Source: Thermalbibacter longus (GTDB lineage: Bacteria; Chloroflexota; Chloroflexia; Thermomicrobiales; Thermomicrobiaceae). Taken from it: a stretch of 64,000 nt of DNA. Of this stretch, positions 1 through 7,485 are shown piece after piece. The notes beneath the pieces were generated by a model, which was not told the origin of the DNA, did no database searches, and was given only the letters and a program-made list of their open reading frames with translations. The stretch covers positions 1 to 64,000 of the forward strand of contig NZ_JAMSLR010000009.1 of assembly GCF_023806485.1 (NCBI RefSeq). Reading direction: 5' to 3'. Within the stretch, counting starts at the first letter, position 1; the number at the start of each line of letters is the position of its first letter. The position numbers and the translations under genes are program-made.

Positions 1-63
1 GCTGGCCAACCGGCGGCCAGAGGCCTATCGCGGATTTCCGGTTACGGTTTGACGGAGGTCGCG

Positions 64-1170
64 ATGCTCGACGTTGCCGTGGTCGGGGCCGGCGTCGTCG
101 GCGCGTCGATCGCCTGGCGATTGAGCCAAGCCGGCGCTCGGGTCAGGGTTATCGAGCGCTCGCGGCCGGCCGCTGGCACCAGCGGGGCGAGCTTCGCCTG
201 GGTGAACGCCAGCGCGAAGTCCCCACGGGACTACTTCGAGCTGAACCTCGCCGGGTTGCGGGAGCACCAGCGACTGGTCGAGGAGCTCGGCGGGGCGCCC
301 TGGTACCACCCTGGCGGCAATCTCGTCTGGGTCGCCGAGGACGAGCTACCGGTCATGGAGCGCCGGGTCGAGGAGCTCCTCTCTTGGGGCTACTGGGCTG
401 AGTGGCAGTCGGCCCAGGACGTGCAGGCGAACCTGGAGCCTGGCCTTCGCTGTGCCGACCCAACGGCACGACTCGTCTTCTACCCTGAAGAGGCGTGGGT
501 CGACGTCCCGTTGCTGGTGGGCACGCTGCTCGACCTGGCCCGCTCCGCGGGGGCGGAGGTCATCGAGGGCGATCCGGTCGTTGCGATCGAGGTGGCCGGA
601 GGCCAGGTTCATGGCCTGCGCCTGCGGAGCGGAGCGGCCTTCGCGGTGCATGCCGTGGTCAATGCGGCCGGCCCCTGGGCCGGTCGGATCGCAGGGTTGC
701 TCGGCCTCCCGCTGCCGCTGGCTCCGTCGGCCGGGCTGGTCGTCCGCGTCGCCGTCCCCGGAGAACCGATCCGCCGCGTGCTGCACACGCCGATCGTCAA
801 CGTCCGGCCAGACGGACCGGGCCATGTCCTGCTCCACCACGACGACGCCGACGCGCAGCTCGGGGATCGCCGCGAGGTAGAAGCGCACGACCCGCTGAGC
901 TGGATGCTGCTGGAGCGGGCGCGCCAGGTGCTGGACGGGCTCGAGGAGGCCGACGTCGTGGCGGCGACGGTCGGCATCCGGCCGATCCCGGCCGATGAGC
1001 GCTCGTGTATCGGCGCGGTTTCGGCGGTCGGCGGGTACTACGAGGCGGTGACGCACAGCGGGGTGACGCTGGGGCCGCTGATCGGGCGGCTGCTCGCGCA
1101 GGAGATCCTGACCGGCGAGGTCGAGCCTGTCGCCGCGCCGTTTCGCCCGGACCGCTTCCCGCGCGGGTAG
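64..1170 (+). CDS. FAD-dependent oxidoreductase, DAO (glycine/D-amino acid oxidase) family
   Basis: Predicted flavoenzyme of 368 aa oxidising an amino or imino compound; the substrate is unknown. The N-terminus has the dinucleotide-binding motif VVGAGVVGASIAWRL followed by an acidic strand end (VRVIERS) that would bind the FAD ribose. The C-terminal part (GIRPIPADERSCIG, then YEAVTHSGVTLGP) is the usual FAD-capping region of the DAO family. ATG 64 is preferred over the in-frame TTG at 49 because GGAGG lies 5 bases upstream. Length is normal for the family. No signal peptide is visible, so it is probably cytoplasmic. It converges on the MmgE/PrpD gene. Family is clear; reaction is not. Confidence 0.85.
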   Translation: MLDVAVVGAGVVGASIAWRLSQAGARVRVIERSRPAAGTSGASFAWVNASAKSPRDYFELNLAGLREHQRLVEELGGAPWYHPGGNLVWVAEDELPVMERRVEELLSWGYWAEWQSAQDVQANLEPGLRCADPTARLVFYPEEAWVDVPLLVGTLLDLARSAGAEVIEGDPVVAIEVAGGQVHGLRLRSGAAFAVHAVVNAAGPWAGRIAGLLGLPLPLAPSAGLVVRVAVPGEPIRRVLHTPIVNVRPDGPGHVLLHHDDADAQLGDRREVEAHDPLSWMLLERARQVLDGLEEADVVAATVGIRPIPADERSCIGAVSAVGGYYEAVTHSGVTLGPLIGRLLAQEILTGEVEPVAAPFRPDRFPRG

Positions 1171-1468
1171 CGGTCCTGCCCTGAACCGCGCCTTGGCCCG
1201 CAGCGAGCGGACACCCGGCGGTGACGAAACCGGCTCCACCGGGTAGCCTGGGTATCACAGGGTAGTCTGGCAGGCTGCTCGCCTGTCGATCTGTCGGGGC
1301 GAGTAATCATTCGTTCCTACATGTCTACAGGCCGTAGCGTTCGAGACGTTCGGCTTCGGCTAGACCGGGCAGTCGCCCGGCAGGCGCAGAGACCGTGCCC
1401 GTGGGGCTGTCGCTCTGCGGCGCGATCGGTGGTACGCAGTAAGCCCTCGTGCCTGGGCAGTCCGAGGG
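1171..1468. other. Convergent intergenic region with hairpin
   Basis: About 300 bases between two convergent stop codons with no convincing gene. The only clear structure is CCGGGC-agtc-GCCCGG at 1365-1380, a short GC-rich stem without a T-run, which could contribute to transcript ends on either strand. Short open frames here lack ribosome binding sites and natural composition. Confidence 0.4.
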
Positions 1469-2854
1469 CTAACGTTCGGGCTGCGTCAGGGCGAGCAACC
1501 CGCGGACGTCCGGTGCCTCCTCGATCTGCTCGATGGCCGCGATCAGCTCCTCGACCCGTGTGGGCGGGAGCGCCAGCCTCGCGCACTCGCGGAACTTGGC
1601 CAGCAGGTCGTCCCGGGTGAAGGGGCGCTGGGGGCTGCCGCGGGCGAAGCTGGCCTGGGCGCTCAGCGTCCGGCCATCGCGGAGGCGCAGCGTGACCCGG
1701 GTGAACATCTGGTGGTAGCCGGCCGCCTCGGCGTCTGGATCGATCGCGACCTCGACGCGGCGTACCAACGCGCTCACGTCGGGCTGCCGCACCCGCTCGT
1801 CGGTGAACTGGGCCAGCCCGGCTGCCCGATCAAGCAGCGTCACGGCGACGGCGTAGGGGAGACTGAACTTTGCCTGAAGCTCGTCCGCCGGAATGGCGTG
1901 CAGCAGCGCGTTCGGCATGTGGCGGTTGACGCCGACCAGGATCGAGTCGACCTGCTCCGGGCGCACGTCGTGCTCACGCAAGAGGTCGAGCGTGGCATCA
2001 ATGGCTGGATGGGTCAGCGACCCGGAGGGCGCCGGCTTCAAAGAGACGCCAGGCTCGAGCAGGCTCCAGGGGTTGCCGAGCCGGCCGCGCACGACTTTCT
2101 CGTCGAAGCCCCCAGCGTAGGCGCTGAAAAAGCCGCGCGGTGCCTCCAGGGCATTCTCGGCTGCGGTGAACCCGGCAGCCGCGAGCTGCGCTGCCACGAC
2201 GCCGTTCTCGGCCGCCCGCCCGGCGTGGAGCGGCTTGGTCATGGTTCCGAACTGCTCGCGCAGCCCACCGGCCATCGAGGCCGCGAGCGAGAGAGCCCGC
2301 GCAATGACCTCCGCATCGCGGGTCAAGAGCCAGGCTGCCCCGGCGGCCGCGCCCAGCGCGCCGACCACCCCTGTCGTGTGGAAGCCTGCTTCGTAGAGCC
2401 GCGGGTTGGCCGCCTCCGCCAGCTTGCAGGCTATCTCGACGCCGAGCGCGTAGGCGGCCAGCGCCTCGTGGCCGCGAGCTCCCGTCACCTCGGCGACTGC
2501 CAGCACGGCTGGCAGCACGGGCGCCGACGGGTGGGTGAGCAGCCCATAGACTCTATCCGGCTGCTCGGCGAGCTGCGTGTCGTCGTAGTCGAGCGCGTGG
2601 GCGGCGGCTCCGTTGGCCAGCGCTGCCTGCTGGGCCGATGCCCGGAGTGTCGAGCCGATCACCGTGGCCTGAGCGGCCCCACCAGCGCCAGTGATCTGCG
2701 CGCGCAGGATAGCGCTCAGCGGCTCCTGTGACCCGGCGAGCGCGACGCCCACGGTATCCAGAACATGAACGATCGCCTCCCGGCGAACGGCGTCCGGCAC
2801 GTCCTCCGGACGCAGCGCGGCAATCCACTCAGCCACATGCCGTGTCAGGCTCAT
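1469..2854 (-). CDS. MmgE/PrpD family protein
   Basis: A 461-aa member of the MmgE/PrpD family, which includes 2-methylcitrate dehydratase, cis-aconitate decarboxylase and iminodisuccinate epimerase. Visible family features are the helical N-terminal domain with ANGAAAHALDYDDT (about residues 70-83), PSAPVLPAVLAVAE, and the central KPLHAGRAAENGV stretch. Length is typical. The start is supported by a GAGAGG purine run upstream of ATG 2854. Citrate synthase lies 10 kb away and no prpB-like lyase is adjacent, so a methylcitrate role is not supported by context. The DAO-type gene next door suggests a small catabolic set. Substrate unknown. Confidence 0.85.
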   Translation of the reverse strand: MSLTRHVAEWIAALRPEDVPDAVRREAIVHVLDTVGVALAGSQEPLSAILRAQITGAGGAAQATVIGSTLRASAQQAALANGAAAHALDYDDTQLAEQPDRVYGLLTHPSAPVLPAVLAVAEVTGARGHEALAAYALGVEIACKLAEAANPRLYEAGFHTTGVVGALGAAAGAAWLLTRDAEVIARALSLAASMAGGLREQFGTMTKPLHAGRAAENGVVAAQLAAAGFTAAENALEAPRGFFSAYAGGFDEKVVRGRLGNPWSLLEPGVSLKPAPSGSLTHPAIDATLDLLREHDVRPEQVDSILVGVNRHMPNALLHAIPADELQAKFSLPYAVAVTLLDRAAGLAQFTDERVRQPDVSALVRRVEVAIDPDAEAAGYHQMFTRVTLRLRDGRTLSAQASFARGSPQRPFTRDDLLAKFRECARLALPPTRVEELIAAIEQIEEAPDVRGLLALTQPER

Positions 2855-2951
2855 GGTTCGCGTGACCTCTCGTCGTTCCTCACATCACTTGCGGGGGCAT
2901 CTTCCCGCCTATGCTTTGCCGGCTGCAGGCTCCGGCATGCTCAGCGACCGC

Positions 2952-3479
2952 TCATGCAGCGAGAACCCCGACCGGTATGAGGATGACCGCGTAGACGATC
3001 ACCAGCACCAGCCAGGCGATCACTGCGGTGCCGATGGCGCGGCCGGTAGTGAAGTCGAGCGCCTGCCGGATTGCGACGACCGTCGTGATGAGAGTCCAGA
3101 TGAACACGATCAGGGAGATGAGCACTCCGAGGATCGGGATCCAGCCGAGCACGAGGAGCAGACGGGGCGCCTGGGCGAAGCCGAGCGTCCGGAGAAGCTG
3201 GCCCCAGGTTGCCTGCGTCTGAGGGCCCGCGAGGAGCCGGCTTCCCACCAGGTATGCCACGCCGGCGTAGGCAGCCCAGCTCACGATGGCAGCTATGACT
3301 CCCAGGATGAAGGCCGCGATTCGACCGGAGCCGAGGGTTCCGATGCCAGCGGCGATGGCTGCTAGCACCACGACCAGGAGCGCGGACGATGTCGCCGCCT
3401 CATCGTGCTCGACGGCCTCGTAGGTCGCGGTGTCCAGCCGAGCCGCGCCGATGATGCGTGCCGTAAGCGATGCTTGCAT
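2952..3479 (-). CDS. Yip1-like integral membrane protein
   Basis: A 175-aa protein with about four to five hydrophobic segments: roughly residues 33-55, 58-80, 100-125 and 145-172 (for example LLVVVLAAIAAGIGTL and VIAWLVLVIVYAVILI). The pattern of a short soluble N-terminus, a TM bundle and a WGQLLRTLGFAQAP loop resembles Yip1-domain (PF04893-type) bacterial membrane proteins of unknown function. AAGGAG sits just upstream of ATG 3479, supporting the start. It stands alone between convergent and divergent neighbours. The function is not known and I do not assign one. Confidence 0.7.
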   Translation of the reverse strand: MQASLTARIIGAARLDTATYEAVEHDEAATSSALLVVVLAAIAAGIGTLGSGRIAAFILGVIAAIVSWAAYAGVAYLVGSRLLAGPQTQATWGQLLRTLGFAQAPRLLLVLGWIPILGVLISLIVFIWTLITTVVAIRQALDFTTGRAIGTAVIAWLVLVIVYAVILIPVGVLAA

Positions 3480-3770
3480 CGGTCAACTCCTTCCCGTAAC
3501 GCGCTGCATACCGGTCTACCAAGGTTATACCCGGTTAGTGCTGTTCGCGCTTCCGCCTGGTGTTGCGGCTGCACTCTCCCGTAGCGGCGTCACCAGCTCG
3601 GCCGGATTGCGATGTCAGTATCCAGGCCGGACTTCCCCTAGTCAATCAGGAAGACGTTCAACCGATCCCGCTGCATGGGCACCTGCGGCGTTCTTGCCCT
3701 CCCCCGTAGAATTATCGGTGGAGCGAGGGAGAACTCGTCTCAGCACTGCCCGACCGGAACGGAGGGACCG

Positions 3771-4049
3771 GTGCACGGAGAGTACAAGACGCCCGGAGGC
3801 AAGCTGGTCGTGGTGGACTTCGACGTGGTCGACGGCCGTCTGCGCGGAGTGCAGGTGACCGGCGACTTCTTCCTCGAGCCACCGGAAGCGCTGGAGCGCA
3901 TCGCTGGTGCCCTGGAGGGGTTGGCGGTCAGCGAGGTCGGGGAAGAGCAGATCGCGGAGCGGATCCGGGCTAGTCTCGGCGAGGGCGTCGAGATGATCGG
4001 CTTCTCGCCGGAGGCGGTGGCACGTGCGGTGCGGAGGGCGCTGCCATGA
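3771..4049 (+). CDS. Lipoate-protein ligase accessory (C-terminal) domain protein
   Basis: A 92-aa protein matching the small C-terminal domain of lipoate-protein ligase A: VHGEYKTPGGKLVVVDFDV, VTGDFFLEPPEAL and a helical end with ERIRASLGEGVEMIGFSPE. In two-gene ligases such as the Thermoplasma LplA/LplB pair this domain is a separate polypeptide required for lipoyl-AMP formation. GTG 3771 is chosen because it follows a GGAGGG site. An upstream ATG in frame at 3675 would add a tail without homology features. Its stop overlaps the start of the catalytic gene (ATGA at 4046-4049), so the two are translationally coupled. Confidence 0.8.
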   Translation: MHGEYKTPGGKLVVVDFDVVDGRLRGVQVTGDFFLEPPEALERIAGALEGLAVSEVGEEQIAERIRASLGEGVEMIGFSPEAVARAVRRALP

Positions 4050-4858
4050 GTGAACAGGTAGTCATCCGCGCGGAGCCGAGCGAAGCGCAGGCACGCTGGC
4101 GGCAGTACCGCTGGCAACTCCTCTATGGCCAGGCGTTCGATCCGCCCATGCAGATGGCGCTCGACGAGGTGCTGACCCGGCGAGTCGGCGCGGGCCAACG
4201 CTTGCCCACCCTGCGCTTCTGGGAGTGGACTGCGCCGGCTGTCGTCATCGGGCGCTTCCAGTCCCTGCGCAACGAAGTCGACCAGGAAGTGGCACGGCAG
4301 CTCGGCATCACCGTCGTGCGGAGGATTACCGGCGGCGGTGCCATGCTGACGGAACCGGGTAAGGTGATCACCTACTCGATCTATGCGCCGCCGGAGCTGG
4401 TGGCTGGCATGTCGTTCGTCGAGTCGTACGCCTTCCTCGACGCCTGGGTGATCGAGGCGCTGCGCTCGCTCGGGATCGATGCCTGGTACCAGCCGATCAA
4501 CGACATCACCTCGGCCGAGGGCAAGATCGGCGGTGCGGCCCAGGCTCGCCGCTTCGGCGCCGTGCTGCACCATACGACGATGGCCTACGACATCAGCCCG
4601 GAGAGAGTCGTCCAGGTGCTGCGGATCGGCCAGGAGAAGCTGAGCGACAAGGGAATCCCCAGCGCGGCCCGGCGGGTAGCGCCGCTGCGCCAGCAGACGA
4701 ATCTGCCGCGCGAGACCATCACCGAGCGCATGATCGAGGTCTTCTCCGCTCGGCACGGCTTGGAGGAGGGCCGGCTGCTGCCGGAGGAGATCGCGGAGGC
4801 CGAGGAGCTGGTCCGCATGAAGTTCGGCACCGAAGAGTGGACCGCGATCCTGCCGTAG
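4046..4858 (+). CDS. lplA: Lipoate-protein ligase, catalytic subunit
   Basis: A 270-aa BPL/LplA-fold enzyme that would attach lipoate (or octanoate) to E2 and GcvH lipoyl domains. Recognisable motifs are WEWTAPAVVIGRFQS, the nucleotide loop VRRITGGGAML, PINDI, and the catalytic lysine loop EGKIGGAAQAR. The accessory domain of one-gene LplA is missing here and is instead encoded by the overlapping gene upstream. The C-terminal helix REKLSDKG-like stretch (QEKLSDKGIPSAARRV) is typical of the LplA/LipM group, so octanoyltransferase activity cannot be excluded. Lipoylated complexes are implied by the lpdA gene at 16 kb. Confidence 0.85.
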   Translation: MSEQVVIRAEPSEAQARWRQYRWQLLYGQAFDPPMQMALDEVLTRRVGAGQRLPTLRFWEWTAPAVVIGRFQSLRNEVDQEVARQLGITVVRRITGGGAMLTEPGKVITYSIYAPPELVAGMSFVESYAFLDAWVIEALRSLGIDAWYQPINDITSAEGKIGGAAQARRFGAVLHHTTMAYDISPERVVQVLRIGQEKLSDKGIPSAARRVAPLRQQTNLPRETITERMIEVFSARHGLEEGRLLPEEIAEAEELVRMKFGTEEWTAILP

Positions 4859-5007
4859 GCGCTCTCGACCGATAAGTCGAGCCTCGCTGACCGCAGCATG
4901 TGCGTGGCCGGTTGACCAGGACACGCCCCGCTCGCGCCCCGTATTCACCGTCCAGCCCGGTAGCCATACACTAGACCTGTCGAAACGGGAACGGTGCGAG
5001 GGGAACG

Positions 5008-6216
5008 ATGGGTATCTACGAGCTGCTCGGGGTGCGGCCGGTAATCAACGCGGCCGGGCCACTGACCAGGCTCGGCGGCATGCCGCTTCATCCGGATGTC
5101 CTCGCAGCGATGCGCGAGGCAGCGCAACAGTGCGTGCCGATGGAGTTACTCCAAGAGGCGGCCGGGCGCTTTCTGGCTGAGGTCACCGGCGCCGAGGCCG
5201 GCTACGCCACCGCGGGCGCGGCCGCCGGCCTGGCGCTCGCCGCGGCGGCCTGCATCGCGCGGCTCGACCCGGCGGCGATGGATCGCTTGCCCGACACGTC
5301 CGGGCTCCGGAACGAGATCGTGATCCAGCGTCCGCACCTCAACGCCTATACGCGGGCGCTCCGGCTCGCCGGCGCCAGGCTCGTGGAGGTGGGCTACCTG
5401 GGCTTCCCAGGGCAGGGCATTACCTGGCCCTGGCAGATCGAAGCCGCCATCACCGAGCGGACGGCCGCCATCGCCTACGCGGTGCAGCCGGAGCCACGCT
5501 CGGTAGGGGCGGTGCCGCTCGACCAGGTGGTCGCCATCGCGCGCCGGCACGCGTTGCCGGTAATCGTGGACGCTGCGGCCGCGCTGCCGCCGGTCGAGAA
5601 CCTGCGCCGGTTCATCGCGGCCGGGGCCGATCTGGTGGCGTTCAGCGGCGGCAAGGCGATCGGTGGGCCCCAGGCGACGGGCATCCTGGTGGGCCGTGCC
5701 GAGCTCATCGATTCGGTCGCGCTTCAGCACCAGGACATGGATATCTACCCTGAGACCTGGGCCTGGCGAGAGCGCTTCCTAGAGACCGGCCGCCTGCCGG
5801 GCCCGCCACATCACGGGCTGGGCCGGGCGATGAAGGTCGGCAAGGAGGAGATCGCCGGGCTGATCGCCGCGCTGCGGCGCTTCCTCGCGCTCGACCATGC
5901 GGCCGAGCGGCGCCAGCAGGTTGCCCAAATCCAGTCTATCCTCGATGCGGTCGCCGACCTGCCAGCCGTGCGCTCGACCGAGCTGCGCGATGACCCCGAG
6001 GGTGGCTGGCCGGTCGCGATCGTCCGGCTTGATGAGCGAGCCCTGGGGCGGCCAGTCGAGAGGGTGGTCAATGAGCTGTTGGCCGGCGAACCCGCGATCG
6101 CTGTCTCTCAGAGCTACCTGCATCTGCGGGCCATCGGGTTGAACGCGTCGACCATGCAGCCAGGCGAGGCCGAGCGAGTGGCCCAGCGACTGCGGGCAGT
6201 GCTGGGTGCGAGCTAA
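5008..6216 (+). CDS. SelA-like PLP-dependent aminotransferase/lyase family protein
   Basis: A 402-aa fold-type I PLP enzyme. The N-terminus (YELLGVRPVINAAGPLTRLGG) is diagnostic of the SelA / D-glucosaminate-6-phosphate ammonia-lyase-like branch, where SelA itself makes selenocysteinyl-tRNA. The Schiff-base lysine is probably K216 in FSGGKAIGGPQATG, with the PLP aspartate in LPVIVDAAAALPP. No selB or selD is near, so a catabolic ammonia-lyase or beta-eliminase-like role is more plausible than selenium transfer. A purine-rich GCGAGGGGAACG precedes ATG 5008. It is followed 32 bases later by a creatininase-family hydrolase, suggesting a two-gene operon. Confidence 0.8.
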   Translation: MGIYELLGVRPVINAAGPLTRLGGMPLHPDVLAAMREAAQQCVPMELLQEAAGRFLAEVTGAEAGYATAGAAAGLALAAAACIARLDPAAMDRLPDTSGLRNEIVIQRPHLNAYTRALRLAGARLVEVGYLGFPGQGITWPWQIEAAITERTAAIAYAVQPEPRSVGAVPLDQVVAIARRHALPVIVDAAAALPPVENLRRFIAAGADLVAFSGGKAIGGPQATGILVGRAELIDSVALQHQDMDIYPETWAWRERFLETGRLPGPPHHGLGRAMKVGKEEIAGLIAALRRFLALDHAAERRQQVAQIQSILDAVADLPAVRSTELRDDPEGGWPVAIVRLDERALGRPVERVVNELLAGEPAIAVSQSYLHLRAIGLNASTMQPGEAERVAQRLRAVLGAS

Positions 6217-6248
6217 GTCCGAGGCGGACGGGCGGAGAGGAGGCGTAG

Positions 6249-7085
6249 ATGGTCACGGACGCATCGGTCTTCGGGGCCGGCCAGCGTGCACGCTTGGGTC
6301 GCACCGTCCACTGGCAGGAGATGTGGCGGCACGAGCTGCTGGAGGCGCTCGAGCGCGACCCGGTGGTGATCGTGCCACTGGGGTCGGTGGAGCAGCACGG
6401 ACCGCACTGCCCGATGGACGTCGACATCAGCCACACGCAGGCGCTCGCGGTCGAGACAGCGCTCGCGATTACTGAGTTCCCGGTGATCGTCGCACCGCCG
6501 GTCTGGATTGGCCTGACGCATTACAACATGGGCGAAGTCGGCACGATCACCGCCAGCGTGGAGACCTACATCGCCCTGGTCTCGGAGGTCTGTCGCAGTA
6601 TCTGGGCCAACGGGTTTCGCCGGATCGTCCTGCTCAACGGTCACGGCGGCAACCGTGACATCATCCGGGTCATCTCGATCAAGCTGGCGGAGGAGGATAT
6701 CTGGGTGCTGCCGATCACCTACTGGGAGATGGTACCGGAGATCCTGCACCGGCATGCCGAGACCGACCGTGGCTTCATCGGGCACGGCGGAGAGTGGGAA
6801 ACCTCGCTCCAACTCTTCCTGCGGCCCAGCCTGATCGATCGCTCCCGCATGGTCGCCGACCCTGAGCGACGGCCGAACTTCACGCCGGACATCCTCGCCT
6901 TCACCGGCTTCCCTGAGCGCCGCCGGGAGCGGGAGCACGGGGTGCACGGCAACCCGCTGACGGCCTCGGCGGAGAAGGGCGAGCTGCTCTTCAACGCGGC
7001 GAAGGAGCGGCTGATCGAAGTCTGCCGGCAGTATCACGGTCTGCCGGTCTGGCAATACCGGCAGTTCGGCTCGCACTGCCCGTAA
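6249..7085 (+). CDS. Creatininase family metal-dependent amidohydrolase
   Basis: A 278-aa creatininase-family protein. Metal-ligand motifs are visible: PLGSVEQHGPHCPMDVD (Glu, His, Asp), the glycine-rich LLNGHGGNRDI, and IGHGGEWETS with the later Glu. The family includes creatininase, the FAPy deformylase ArfB, and the mycofactocin peptidase MftE; no creatinine or mycofactocin genes accompany it. It follows the SelA-like gene closely with GGAGAGGAGG upstream of its ATG, so the two probably act on the same nitrogenous compound. The precise substrate is undetermined. Confidence 0.85.
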   Translation: MVTDASVFGAGQRARLGRTVHWQEMWRHELLEALERDPVVIVPLGSVEQHGPHCPMDVDISHTQALAVETALAITEFPVIVAPPVWIGLTHYNMGEVGTITASVETYIALVSEVCRSIWANGFRRIVLLNGHGGNRDIIRVISIKLAEEDIWVLPITYWEMVPEILHRHAETDRGFIGHGGEWETSLQLFLRPSLIDRSRMVADPERRPNFTPDILAFTGFPERRREREHGVHGNPLTASAEKGELLFNAAKERLIEVCRQYHGLPVWQYRQFGSHCP

Positions 7086-7092
7086 AGGTGAC

Positions 7093-7356
7093 CTATTGCA
7101 GGAGCCTGGAGCCAGTGCCGCGTCGTTGCTTCGCCTCCTCGTGAATGCGCGCGATCTCCTCGTTCGTGAAGGTCCGGTTGATGAACGATGTCGGGGTGGG
7201 ATCGCCAGGGCGCGGCCGGCGGTAGCCGCGCAGCAGGATGCCCTCGTCGGTCTGGAGGATCACGACGTCCTGCAGATCGTGCTCATCGATGAAGTGGCCG
7301 ATCGCCCGGAGCACGTCCTCATAGCGATAGACCAGAGGCTCGTCGCTCGAGGTCAT
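7093..7356 (-). CDS. Small conserved-looking hypothetical protein
   Basis: An 87-aa soluble protein, charged and probably alpha/beta: YRYEDVLRAIGHFIDEHDLQ, then VILQTDEGILLRGYRR and a C-terminal helix EEIARIHEEAKQRR. ATG 7356 is preferred because GGAGGG lies 6-7 bases upstream; the longer in-frame start at 7416 has no such site. It is the last minus-strand gene below the VWA/AAA+ pair, 129 bases after the VWA start-to-stop block ends at 7486. It may be cotranscribed with that pair. I recognise no family. Confidence 0.6.
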   Translation of the reverse strand: MTSSDEPLVYRYEDVLRAIGHFIDEHDLQDVVILQTDEGILLRGYRRPRPGDPTPTSFINRTFTNEEIARIHEEAKQRRGTGSRLLQ

Positions 7357-7485
7357 CTGCACCCTCCGCTCGCTGCTGTTCCGCCGGCACGACGCCAGTC
7401 CGTCGAGTCGACCCAATTCAGTAACGAGTTCTCTCGCCCGCTCTTTGCCGCGACCCAGAGCCAGGTATCACAGCAAGCCAACGAG

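Noticed and set aside
5008-6216. Selenocysteine synthase SelA
   Set aside because: No selB, selD or tRNA(Sec) in the window and the gene is paired with a creatininase-family hydrolase; only SelA-like fold is claimed.
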